DNA of 64,000 bases from Benincasa hispida (lineage: Eukaryota; Streptophyta; Magnoliopsida; Cucurbitales; Cucurbitaceae), in assembly GCF_009727055.1 (NCBI RefSeq), contig NC_052352.1:26374422-26438421 (forward strand). Reading direction: 5' to 3'. The position numbers and the translations under genes were made by a program. Shown in pieces: positions 34,347-45,327 of this stretch (within the stretch, counting starts at the first letter, position 1; each line of letters opens with the position of its first letter). The notes beneath the pieces are model-generated. The model worked only from the letters and a program-made list of their open reading frames with translations. It had not been told where the DNA came from and made no database searches.

Positions 34347-35560
34347 TGTTTTTCTGTGTGTTTTTTTTTGATTTTGTTGTTTGTAGATTTTTTTTTTTTG
34401 TTTTTTTTTGTTTTTTATGCTTTTGTTGGCTTTTGTGATTCTCGTTTTTGTTTTTCCTTGATTTTTTTTGATTTTATCTTGGTTTGACTGGTTTGTTTTT
34501 GTGTTTGTGTTCTGCTGGTTATTTTTTTTTTGTATTTTTTCTCTTTTTTTTTTTTTGATTGACCTGATATTTTTTTGTTTTTTTTTCTTTTGCTTTGTGT
34601 TGAGTTTGTGTTTTTTTTTTTTGTCTCCCTGTTTGATTTTATTGATCTCTTTTGTCTGCTTTTTTTTTTTCAGTTTTATTTCTTTGAATTTTTTTTTTAT
34701 TTTTTGTTGTGTTTTATTTTTATTTTTTTTATTTGTTTTTGTCTTTGTTGTTGTTTTTTGAATGTTGTAAACTTTTTTGTTTGATTTTTGTTTTTTTTTG
34801 TTTTTTTCTGTTGTTTTGTGTCTATGTGTTTTTGATCTCTTGTGTTTGTTTTTTGTGTTTTTGTTTTTTTTTTTTTGTTTTTGTTTTTTTTTTTTTTTTT
34901 TGTTGATGCTTGTGTGTTTGTTGTTTTTTTGTTGTGTTTTATGATTGATTTTGTTGTTGTTTATGTGTTGTTGTTTTGATTTTTCTTTTTGTTTTGACTT
35001 AGTTTTGTGACTTTTTGATTTTTTTGCTGTTTTTTTTGGTTTGCTTGTTGCTGTGATGTATTGTATGTGTGTTTTTAGTGTTGTTGAATGTTTTTTTTTT
35101 TTTTTGACTTTTTTATTGTTCTTTTGGTTTCTGGTTGTTGAACTCGAATTTGTGTTTTTTTTTTTGAAACTGTTTGTGATGTTGTTGTGTTTGTTTTGTT
35201 GGTTTGTTTTTTGTTTGATTGTTGTGACTTGTTTTAAGTTTTATTTGTTCTGATTCTTTTGTTTTTTTGTTGTTTGTTGTGTATTTCTTTTTTTTTTTCT
35301 TTTTGTTTTGGATGTTTTTGCAGGTTTGTTGTTGTTTTTTTTTTTTGGGATTTTATTTGCTTAGTTTTTTTGTTTTGAAATTTTGCCCGGCTCTTGATGG
35401 ATATAATTGTTCTGTGTTTCTTCTTTATCATGGTTATATTCGGTTGTTTGCTTTTTTGTTTCTTGTTTTGGTCTTTTTTTTTTTTTGGATTTTGGTCCCC
35501 GCATTTATTTCGGTTGGTTGAATATTTCCCCTTGTTTTTTTGTTGACATTTTTTTTTTTT
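34347..35560. repeat. Anomalous T/G-only low-complexity tract
   Basis: About 1.2 kb consists almost wholly of T runs broken by G, with very few A or C on this strand. Two-base words such as TTTG and TTGT dominate. Open frames here (F, V, L and C only) are composition artefacts. It directly follows a gap and precedes an error-rich-looking segment, so unpolished or failed long-read consensus is the likely cause. Confidence 0.75.
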
Positions 35561-36850
35561 GTTGTAATAATGGACATATTAATTTTTGTATCACTAATTG
35601 TTGAGAAAAATTTTAATTTTATAAGTAATTAAACTTAGTCACTCTTAATTTTATGATTAGTTTGGTTATTATCGAATTTTGAATTAAATGATTAATATTT
35701 ACTCATCTGTTTTTGCCTAAAAATTAAAGCGTAATTAATTTTTTATAAAGAAATAAATATTAAATATTTTATATTAGTTACACAATAATTCAAATTTAAA
35801 CATATCATTATTCTTCTCAGTAGAGATAATCAATTTTAAAATTAAATAGATGTTTTATTATTTAATAATTACTATATAACATATAATAAATTTTGTTTAT
35901 AAACTATATGAAACTATAATATATTTGTTAAAAAGCTTAATCGGACTGATGGTGAAATAAAATACGGCTGTGTGGGGCTATGGCAGGTGCTTTGGGGTAC
36001 GGGGAATGCTTATTCCCCGTCCTCGTCCTCTGTTACCTTACGTTGTGGTATTTTTCCCTCCCATCCCTCCTCATTTCCCCGCCTTTAGTGTCAGAGAATC
36101 CCCGCCCCGTTCTCGTGTGATATAGTTTGGATACATCTTTAGGGGGCGCTACACCCTCTCTTGGGCTCTTGAGCGAAGGGTAGTGTTCATAGTGGGATTG
36201 ATGATCTTATTTCTTTGAGAATCATAGCTTTAAGGAGTTAGTTTGTGTAATTATAGATAGGTCAAAAAAATAATTTCGTCCCAACTTTGTTATCGGTCAA
36301 GCGTGTTTATTGATGGTTCATGTTATGTTGATTGTTATATACTCAATCGATCACATTAAATATTAATCTGTAGTTAACGGAAGTACAGTTTTATGTTTTA
36401 GTGAGAGGAGTCCACCTGCAGATTACCACGGCATGGTTATAATAGGTTAAAAAGTTTATATTGATTATTCAGTACATTGGGCTTCAAGCTCGATAGCCAT
36501 AATGTATCGCCCCTTGAGAGCTCAATGGCCATATTAAGTTGAGAATTATTTTGTGGTTAATTATGACATGTTCAAAGTTATAAAGAGGAATTGTAATAAT
36601 TAATATATTAAATTAATTCATATTATTATGTTATTAATCAGTGTTGTTTGATTGGGAGAATAACTAAGTATTGCGAATATATCAAATATATTATTGAATA
36701 ATGGGATTCATAATTATGAATTTTATATAGAAATATTGGATTTATTTAAATTAATATAAATTATGCCATAAATTTAGGAAAATAGGACTATTTTATATGT
36801 TGTAATATGCAATATTAATAATCTAAGTTTAGGAGATATAATAGGTGTAA
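35561..36850 (+). repeat. Degraded AT-rich segment with family A LTR similarity
   Basis: No gene. From about 36140 to 36560, short phrases follow the order of the family-A LTR interior in forward orientation (compare 57411-57770): ACACCCTCTCTT, AAGGAGTTAG, TGGGCTTCAAGCTC, GAGCTCAATGGCC. Indels are frequent. 35940-36120 holds C- and G-run phrases (CCCCGCC, TTCCCCGTCC) like those at 43380-43540. Confidence 0.4.
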
Positions 36851-36854
36851 AGTA

Positions 36855-37429
36855 GCTACACATTGTTCAAGACCCGAAATCAGCCCTTAAGGGAGTAATT
36901 TATCTACTTACCCCTACTTCGAGAAAGGAGTGAATTCCATCTTGTGTAGTTGAGTTCCCAACTCCTCAATCAGACGATCCCCAAAATGATAGGCTGGTTG
37001 AGTTGGTAATCTGGCCACTCTCACCCATGCAAATCAAAGGACCGCACTCATAGGTAGGAGTTCACAACTCACTCAAAATTAAGATCATGTTACCTATGGT
37101 CATCCTAGTGAAATGAAAGTCTCAATTATGAACGGCGTTATATATCGAGACTAAACATTTCGTGGCCTGGTCTTATACAAACTCCTTTGTATAGAATATC
37201 CCTGCATGCATGTCTAATACATGAATGATCAGGATCATATCATTTGTAGCACTTTACAACATTTGTAACACCTACAAAGCGGGCCATACTCGTAGTGTCA
37301 CAAGGATAAGGTGTCCAGCCTTATCCATATACTACAGACCATTTAGGTTATCACTTAAACACGATCCACTTGTATGTCTCCACATATATGTTTAAGTTAC
37401 AACGATAACCATGGATCTTAGTTTATTAG
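36855..37429 (-). repeat. Family A LTR, 5' part, reverse orientation
   Basis: It aligns in order with 14997-15562 and 62788-63358: GTTCAAGACCCGAAATCAGC, CCACTCTCACCCATGC, CTTATACAAACTC, ACAAAGCGGGCC. It stops at TAGTTTATTAG (37419-37429), short of the expected CCAATCCCAACA end, and abuts copia RT. Confidence 0.65.
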
Positions 37430-38125
37430 TATGTGGTTAAGTGTATGAAATGTATTCCCTATGCATCAGCAGTTAGTAGTCTGATGTATGTCATTTTGTG
37501 TACACGACCTGATATATTCTATGTAGTAGGAATCGTCAACAGGTTTCAGTCCAATCTTAGATATGATCATTGGACTACGATTAAAAATATCCTCAAGTAT
37601 CTTAGAAGAACAAGGGACTACATGCTCATGTATGGCGCTAAGGATCAGATCCTTTCAGGATACACTGACTTTTATTTTCTAACAGATATAGATTCGAGGA
37701 AATCAACTTCAGGATCAGTGTTCACTCTAAACGAATGAGCTATAGTTTGGAGGAGTATAAAGCAAAATTGTATTGCTGATTCTACCATGGAAGTGGAGTA
37801 CGTGGCTGCATGCGAAGTGAAAAAGGAAGCAGTATGACTTAAAAAGTTCTTAATCGATTTGGAAGTGGTTCCAAATATGCGTTTGCCTATCACCCTCTAT
37901 TTTGATAACAATAGATCAATTGCCAATTCTAAAAAACCTAGAAGTCATGAGTGCGGAAAGCACATTAAGTGCAAATACCATCTCATCAGGGAGATCGTAC
38001 ATCGAGGAGACATGATCATCACTTAGATGGCCTTAGAAGACAACATTGTTGATCTATTTACTAAGGCTTTCACAGTTAAAATGTTTGAGGGTCACCTAGT
38101 GAGTCTAAGACTACGAGTTATGTAA
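37430..38125 (+). pseudogene. Copia RT end and RNase H
   Basis: This is the C-terminal part of a copia polyprotein: SLMYVILCTRPDIFYVVGIVN, then FQSNLRYDHWTTIKNILKYLRRTRDY, YTDFYFLTDIDSRKSTSGSVF, DSTMEVEYVAA, and LYFDNNRSIA to the final stop at 38123-38125. In-frame stops occur after FTLNE (37737), after KKEAV, and near 38024. The RNase H acidic residues are partly kept. It is followed by a PPT and a 3' LTR, so it is the 3' end of a copia element whose left part was lost at the rearranged LTR. Confidence 0.85.
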
Positions 38126-38255
38126 ATCTAAGGCAAGTGAAAGAAATCATGAGTATGTGATGTCCTGGTTTATTGTAGTTATGGTTTTCTCTCACACTCA
38201 ACATTGTTCTCTCACACTCAACATTGTATATATATGTAACCCCACTGGAGTTTTT

Positions 38256-38271
38256 AGTCTAAGTGGGAGTT
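38256..38271 (+). other. Copia polypurine tract
   Basis: TCTAAGTGGGAGTT directly precedes the TGTTGGG start of the 3' LTR. A 26-base direct duplication (CTCTCACACTCAACATTGT) lies just upstream at about 38191-38227. Confidence 0.7.
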
Positions 38272-40108
38272 TGTTGGGTTGTATGTCCTAAAACTCGTGG
38301 TTTGTATATATTAAACATATTATATTTGACAATAAAGTTGTTATTCAAGTTATTCAATAAAAATGTTATTGAACATGTGAATTGCACTTTTTTAACCCTA
38401 AATCCAATAAACTAAGAACCCCTGATGATGATATGAATGCTTTAACTTTATATGAAGACATAAGAGTGGATCAAGATCGAGTATATAGCCAAAACGATCT
38501 ATAATATAAGGATAAAGTTGGGTACCTCAACCTGAGGACATTATTGATGTGACTCACTTTGTATTTGATGCTAAGGATGTGATCCTAAACTATTCATGTG
38601 GAAATATGCAAGTGGAGGTGTCCTATGCAATGAGTTTGCATAAGACCGGACCACGGAATAATCACTTTTACTTTATAACACCGTTTACTGTTAAGACTGC
38701 TTATTTCAATTTGATGACCTAGGTAACTCGATATTAATCCTGCAATAATTATGAACTTCTATTTATTTGGGATTATCCTTTAATTTGCATGGGTGAGAGT
38801 AGCTCAACATCATCGACTCAATAAGCCTTCTATTTTAAGGGTAAAATCGGGTAGACAGTCGGGGACATAGTCCTAGGAATAGTAGATAGATTGTTCTCTT
38901 AAATGCTTACTCTAGGTCTTGAACAAGGGCCCCACCCTCTCATTGGCTCGAGAGGGACTCGGTTTAGTGATTGGACCACAAACCAATTGTTCATTAGAAG
39001 ATCAATGGGACTTAAGGAGCAAGATGCAATTACAGGAATAAAATGATAATTTTGACCCCAATGTAATTACAAACAACCTGTAAAGGACCGATTTACTAAT
39101 CATGGTTAAATCAAGTGGACAGAAATATATCTACAGTGAGGAGAGTGCAGCTACTAAGGTTTAGCGGAGTGTCCCGGTAGTTAATGAATGTTGGTTAATT
39201 AGGTTAAAGTGTTTAGCTGGTTAATCTCAAATCGTTGGAGCTCATGATCTATAGGTCCATTAGGTCCCTCTGCTAGCTTATATCGGACTAAACCTTAAGA
39301 CAGTGTGATGAGAGAATTTAAAACGTTCAAATTCGGTTTAAGGTATTATCGTTAAATTATATGCGATATAATTTACATGATTATATAGTTTAATTGTTGA
39401 ATTAAACTAATTGGAGAGTTAGAAATATTTAAATATGATTAAAATATTATATAATATTTAAATATGATTAAAATATTATATACATGAATAGGGATTGATG
39501 TTTATTATTAGTTTGATATTTGATATTAAATTGATTTTATTAATTTAATTGTTTAATTAATTATTGGAATTAATTTTATTAAAAGTGATTTTAAAGAATT
39601 ATTATTTAAAATTAATTAATTTAATTAATTTTAATTAAAAATTTAAACTCATGTTAATTGATTTTTGTAAAATCAAAATTAAATGAAAATTAGGGTCAGT
39701 GGATTTATCCCATTTTTTTTCATTAACTCTAATACCTAATCCCACTAACCAGTGGTTTATTTGGTATAAAATTTACATGCAATTTAATTACATATGTTTC
39801 TTCTATAAATAGAAGAAAAATTGGCTGGAAAATTCTTCATGCAATTTGGATATTTGAAGAAGAAATTATTCTTCAACATTCATACACCAAAACTCTCAAA
39901 GGTCTCAAAATTTCCTTCGATTTCACAACAGATTGGATCCCACAATCCGTTCTAAGGTCGGAGAATAGCGAAGAAGACTTTGGCAGTGGTCCATGACGAG
40001 TTCAGGATCATAATTATTCGAGGAATTGCATCAATTTGGTGTTTCTACAAAAGTTATCTTCTGAAACCCTGTTTTTCTCCTTGGAACATGCATGCTTGAT
40101 TCCTAACA
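38272..40108 (+). repeat. Copia 3' LTR, family B
   Basis: It starts TGTTGGGTTGTATGTCCTAA after the PPT and ends TTCCTAACA at 40108, 1837 bp. TATAAATAG is at 39804-39812. It is related to the reverse-oriented fragment at about 50460-53146. Its opening bases resemble family A (TGTTGGGATTGGTGTCC), so family A is probably also copia. Confidence 0.8.
39804..39812 (+). promoter_or_regulatory. Family B LTR TATA box
   Basis: TATAAATAG is followed about 30 bases later by the expected transcript-start region. The call rests on the motif and its place in the LTR. Confidence 0.5.
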
Positions 40109-40539
40109 TTAATGTAGTTAGAATACTTAAAATCCTAACTGCTTCTACATGCGTGTTGTAAACTCTTTCATTTACATATATATTGAACATTGAGTCCATC
40201 TGTGATTTATATACTGTGATATATAATTTTTCTTATTTGAAAATTATGTGGTTTGAAAATGAATTTGAAATTGTCACATTAATTTGGAATTAGCAATTTA
40301 TGTTGGGAGCTTATGTTGAATTTTGAACTATTTGCATCTATGACTAATTAAATAGGATATATGATATATATATGGCCATATAAATGGAACTTATGATGTA
40401 TATTGCGATTTATATTGAACGTGCAGCTAATCTTACTAGTATTTTTTATGCATTGGTTGGAATATTTGTTTGCAAACATCTAAGACAGTGTTCCAAGGTA
40501 TATCGACGTACATGTCAGAACATCAGGGGACTATGTTAC

Positions 40540-40965
40540 AAGCACAAGCGATACCTAATTAAAAGTGCATACATATCAGAATATTAATTAAAAGTGCATG
40601 CATATCAAAATATCCGGGATATATATACCAAATAAACAATAGAATATATTACAGACACAAGTGATACCTAATTAAAACTGCATACATATCATAATACTTT
40701 AAATATATACACCAAATAAACACATGAAATATATTGACATACATATTAGAACATCGGAGGAATGTATTATAGGCACAAACAATACCTAATTAGAAGTGCA
40801 TACATATCAGAATACCTAGGATATATACACCAAATAAACAATAGAATATATTACAAGCACAAACGATATCTAATTAGAAGTGCATACATATCAGAATACT
40901 TGAGATATATACATCAAATAAACAATGGAATATATTACTTGAAAACAAATAATACTCAAAACAAA
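40540..40965 (+). repeat. Diverged tandem repeat, about 80-120 bp units
   Basis: The words AAGTGCATACATATCAGAATA, ATATATACACCAAATAAACA and GAATATATTAC(A)AGCACAA recur about four to five times (near 40560, 40590, 40670, 40795, 40875). Units differ by indels. It looks like a local satellite-like expansion; no coding. Confidence 0.75.
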
Positions 40966-41029
40966 TAATGGAATATATCACATAATATAAAAAATCGAAC
41001 ATAAAAAACGAAAATGGAAAATAAAATCA

Positions 41030-41460
41030 TATTAAATACATTTTTTTCTCTCTAATTGAAAATGAAAAAAAAAAATTAAATATATTTCCTCTCTTCCAAT
41101 TGAAAATGGGAAAAATCATGTTAAATGTATTTTCTCTCTCCATAATAAATACATTTTCTCTATCCAACATTAAGTAAGTTCCATAAATATGAAAAAATAT
41201 ATTAAAAATGGATATAAAGAAATTAAAAAAAAGGGTAAAATTGTCTAAAATCAACACTAAAAACGGTTTTTGAAAAGATTCAAATTTATAAAATATATGA
41301 CCTAAATATGTTTTTTTATGTAAATTCTCTTTAAAAAAATAAAAATAAAAAATAAAAAAGAACTTGGTTTTCCAAAATGGGTCTTTAGTCCAAAACGAAA
41401 TTCTAAAAGGGTCCATTTTTGTCCATTGCTTGTTAGAGTCAGGGGATAAGAACTAGGGAT
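41030..41460. other. AT-rich intergenic sequence
   Basis: No gene. A short diverged direct repeat lies at 41050-41140 (AATTGAAAATG, then a pyrimidine stretch TCTCTC). The reverse-strand frame at 41027-41416 is F/K/I-rich low complexity and is rejected. Confidence 0.4.
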
Positions 41461-41473
41461 GTTTGCTTGTATG

Positions 41474-41790
41474 GCCTATCAACTTCATGAGTTGGTATTA
41501 AATAATTTAACTTCAATGGTAAATACTATTACGTTTGCACGTCTATTGAGGAACTCTATATTTTTCTATTTTACACATTTATCAATGAACTTCATGAGTT
41601 GGTATTAATAATTTAACTTCAATGGTAAATACTATTAAAGTTTACACGTCTATTGAGAAACTCTATATTTCTCTATTTTATACATTTATCAATGAACTTC
41701 ATATTAAAAATTTGTACATCTATTGAGAAATTTCATATTCCTCTATTTTGGACATTTATTAATGAACTTCATCTTACAACTTCGTATTCC
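41474..41790 (+). repeat. Tandem repeat of about 118 bp, two to three units
   Basis: ATCAACTTCATGAGTTGG, AACTTCAATGGTAAATACTATT, CGTCTATTGAGRAACTCTATA and ACATTTATCAATGAAC repeat in order from about 41480 and 41590. A shortened third unit runs from about 41715. Confidence 0.75.
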
Positions 41791-42046
41791 AATCACAAAC
41801 TTTTTAACTTCAACCTTCATAACTCAACTCAACACCTTAAATATACCTAAAGTGATATTAAGATCTCGCAAAATAATTTTTTTTTGGGAAAAATACGTTT
41901 TTTATCATAAATTTGATGAATAGATACATTTAGTCCTAATGTTTCAAATCGACCAATTTGGTTCCCAGGTTTTTAAGAATGAGTTTAAGAAGTCATTTTC
42001 TAAATAAAACCTTTAAATTTAATATTAAAAAATTTATAGATGCTTA

Positions 42047-42780
42047 CCTGGCAAAATGACATGAAAAAAAATTATATTTTTTTTTTTATTTCTCTTTCTT
42101 TCTCCCTCCTCTCTCTTATCTCTCTCCTCCATCTTCCTCCTCCCTCTCTCCCTCTCCCATCTCCATTAACGAGCGTACATCATCTCCATTACCAAATGAT
42201 TTTTATATTTTTCAAAGCTATCTCAATGGAAAACCTCGAAGGGATGCCCTCTCCCTTTCTTTTACATCCCCGTCTTTCTCTCTCTCTCTCTATCTCACGT
42301 ACTCATCTACTGTAAAATCAGAAAAATGGAGCACTCTCCAATATCCCAATATGAGGCAAAATAGGAAAATAAGTTTGGAGTTCTTCAAATTCATATGAGC
42401 TAAGCATTATATCAACAATCCCAAATTTTTGCAAAGAAAAAGAAACATAAAAAAGGGTTTTGTTCCATGAAATGAGTTGAATACTGTGAAGAATATGAGA
42501 GAGTTTGAAAGCAAAGATTATGAAGAAGGAAGAAATATCCAATTAGGCGATGGGTGTGTGAATAATCTAAAATCTCATGGTTGGAATTTTCTAAATTGGT
42601 GATGAATTTCGGCATTGACGGTGGCGGGGGAATAAGTGAGAGAGAGAGAGGGAGAAATTAGGATGTAAAAGAAGGGGAGAGGGTCTTGTGGAGATAGAGG
42701 AGAGAGAATAAGAGATAAGAGGGAGAAAGAAAGGGAAATACTAAAATAATATTTTTTTTCATGTCATTTTGGCATTGTAA
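42047..42780. mobile_element. Foldback element with long inverted repeats
   Basis: The left arm (42047-42130: GGCAAAATGACATG, A/T run, TCTCTTTCTTTCTCCCTC) is the inverted complement of the right arm (42700-42775: GAGGGAGAAAGAAAGGGA, A/T run, CATGTCATTTTGGC). Inner arms also pair: CCTCTCCC...TTTACATCC near 42250 with GGATGTAAAAGAAGGGG near 42660. No transposase is visible, so a MITE or foldback origin is inferred. Confidence 0.65.
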
Positions 42781-42781
42781 C

Positions 42782-43549
42782 TAGGGGTGTTCAAAAAAAC
42801 CGATAATCCGATCAATTCGGACTACCCGACTCAAACCGTAAGGGTTGGGTTGGGTTAGGTTAAAAATTCTCAAAGATATTAAATCCGGGTCGAGTCTCGG
42901 GTTACTCTATTTCAGGGATGGATCGACCCAACCCGACCCGAATATATATATATATATAAAGAAGAGACTGAAAGAGCGTGAGCGGCCGAGCGCCCCTCGC
43001 ACCCGCGCAGTCGCACGCCAAATTTTGTTAATATATATATGTATATATATTAAAAAAAACAAAAATCGAAAATTGAAGTCCGAAACGACGCTCTGTCTTC
43101 TGAAGCTGAACTCGAAGAAACCCTCGCCGCCAATCGCCTCGCCCTGCCATCGCCCTCGCCGGCCGCCGCTTCTTTTTCTTTTTTCTTTTAATTAATATTA
43201 TATCTACATTAGTAGTATTCTTTACATTACCAACCTTGGTACTAAGACATTTATAACATTAAAAATGTTAAATCATCAAATGTGCCTCTAAATTATGAAG
43301 TTGTTCCTGGGTTGACAAAAATTTCCGCAAGGTCAGGTCTCCGAAATTCCTGGTTTGATCAGGAATGGGGATCAAACCGGGGATTCTAACAGGATCCCCG
43401 ATCGGGACGGGGAGGGTATCCTCGTCCCTGATTAATTTTAATATATATTTATATATAATATATATATATATATATATAAACGGGGATGGGTCCCCGTGGG
43501 GAATCTCTGTCCCTTCCCCACATCCCCACCCCACCCCCGTTGACAGCCC
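42782..43549. mobile_element. hAT-like non-autonomous repeats (two pieces)
   Basis: The left piece starts TAGGGGTGTTCAAAAA with GGGTTGGGTTGGGTTAGG, matching the reverse complement of the hAT-type element at 51939-52786. The middle is GC-rich, then AT-rich. The right piece (about 43320-43549) has GGGGATGGGTCCCCGTGGGG and CCCCACCCCACCC and ends GACAGCCCTAG, as in another common hAT-like plant repeat. Possible target copies are ATTGTAAC (42774-42781) and GTTGTTCC (from 43550), only 5 of 8 matching. (TA)n runs lie at about 42940-42958 and 43440-43480. Whether it is one element or two is unclear. Confidence 0.45.
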
Positions 43550-43915
43550 TAGTTGTTCCCATTCTACTTCAAACTTTTAAATTTCAAATTAACTCTTGAA
43601 AAATGTTTTAAGGCAACTATTGTCCTTGAATCAGTGGATGGAAAAGGCTTATATCTATTTAATGAACAAATCTAAACACATGTATACAAAAATAAAGGCA
43701 CTTGGCGAATTTGTTAACATATATAAAATATTGTAGTCAAGTAGTTTATTATAGTTCGTAGAAAATAGTATGCATATTTTAATTTGTGTTTGAGCTGCAT
43801 ACCATTTTAATATGATCATAATAGTTTGCGTCTCGGGTGAAGACTATTTCCATCTATATACGAATAGTGAACAATGGAACAGAAAAAAGATGATAAATAA
43901 CAAATAACTGTCAAG
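43550..43915. other. Intergenic sequence, nothing recognised
   Basis: AT-rich, without an open frame or repeat structure that I could identify. Confidence 0.4.
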
Positions 43916-43917
43916 TA

Positions 43918-44870
43918 ATTTAGGAAAAAAAATATCTTTTTGGTCCCTAGGTTTTGGGTCTAGTTTCTACTTGAGTCTTTAGGTTCCAAAAAGTTACGCA
44001 TTTAATACGTAATTATTAAGTTTGGTTTCAATTTAGTTCATATGTTTCAAAATGTTACAATTTTATGCTTGACATTTGAGTTTGCTTCAATTTGGTCTCT
44101 ATGTTTCAAAACGTTACAATTTTACCTTTGACATCTGAGTTTTACTTCAATTTGGTTCATATGTTTCAAGATCTTACACTTTTCACGTGCAATATTGTTT
44201 TTTTTTTTGTTTTTTTTTTTTTTTGTAGGGATACAATTCGAAAGAAAATTTCAAGAAACTTATTTTCTTCCAATAAGTAGATTCAGAATTAAGATAAGGA
44301 ATGACAAATATGAAAATAAGGTCCTCCAATAAGTGGATTGGAATTAAGATAAGGAATGACAAATATAAAAAATAAGGACCTCCATTCGAAAAAATTGTGA
44401 AAAATGTTGCCTGATCCATAAGTGGAAACGAATTATGGTAATTTGTTCCAATTTGAGACATAACAAAGACAAAGATAATCTTTATATATAAAAAAAAAAA
44501 ATCCCTAAAGGCCACCCACAATATATACATAAAAACAAAATCAAAGGATTCGTTTTGACATGAAATGAATATGTCCACATATTCTGACCTAGATCTACGA
44601 GACGAAAAAATATGATAAAACCCATACCAATAATTGGTTCATGTAGAATTGGACATTTTGAGGTAATATAAAAATCTTGAAATCTGGAGATTAAATTGAA
44701 ACAAAACTCAAATTTCAAATATAAAATTATAACATTTTAAAACTTTGAAAATAAATTAAAATAAAATTCAAAACTTGATAATAAAATGTGTAAAATTTGA
44801 AAACCTCGAGGGCAATACAAACTAGACCAAAACTTGTGAACAAAAAAGTATTTTTTACGAGAATTTACTG
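43918..44870. mobile_element. Foldback/MITE with arms of about 250 bp
   Basis: The left arm (about 43920-44190) and right arm (about 44640-44870) are inverted copies: TTTGGTCCCTAGGTTTTGGG and TCTAGTTTCTACTTG on the left; CAAACTAGACCAAAACTTG and TTGAAACCTC-like sequence on the right. Each arm contains sub-repeats of a TTCAATTTRGTYCATATG / TTTCAAAAYGTTACAATTTT unit. Between the arms is a near-identical tandem pair of about 60 bp (44268-44380; GAATTAAGATAAGGAATGAC). No transposase; MULE-type or foldback origin possible. Confidence 0.65.
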
Positions 44871-45327
44871 TGGTTAATTCCCACTCAACATTCTAAAGCT
44901 TTTTCTAGCATGGACATGTAGAAGAATCAGAGAAACATTGACACGTGGATATAAGCAATGGTATTTACTATTTAAAAGAAATAAATAAAATAAAAATTAA
45001 AAAAGACGACGTGACAATAAATGGTGGTGGAGTCTGGACTGGCGCCATTTCTTGGGACTTCGTGCCGCCACTTTCTTCCACAGAAGAAACCAAGTGGATC
45101 TGTGTGGGCGTCGTACGATCACCCAGTTGACGGCCACGATCCATCCTCACACTCCCAATCCATCTCCACCGTCTCTTCAAAATCCAACCGCCGTCCCAGA
45201 GCGCGGGAAAAGGCCCCAACCCAGCCTCTGTATATCACTCGAAGTCGAACAGTTCGAAGCCGATAAGTTCACTTTCTTCCTCAAAGTAGTTCTTTCTTTT
45301 CCTTTCTAGGGTTTCAGGTCTGTTTTA
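44871..45327 (+). promoter_or_regulatory. Upstream region and 5' UTR of the selenoprotein-H-type gene
   Basis: The sequence turns unique and GC-richer from about 45010. A weak TATA-like TGTATATCAC lies at about 45229-45238, about 90 bases before the start codon. A C/T-rich leader (TTCTTTCTTTTCCTTTCTAGGG) precedes the ATG. The transcription start is inferred, not shown. Confidence 0.4.

Noticed and set aside
34468..35604. Several overlapping frames rich in F, V, L and C resembling membrane proteins
   Set aside because: They arise from the T/G-only composition; no start context, no domain, and probable consensus failure next to a gap.
36140..36560. Possible unrelated gene remnant between two repeats
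   Set aside because: Phrase order matches the interior of the family-A LTR (57411-57770) with many indels, so it is repeat, not gene.
44183..44578. 131-codon reverse frame with F/I-rich sequence
   Set aside because: It lies in the loop and arm of a foldback element; low complexity, no domain.
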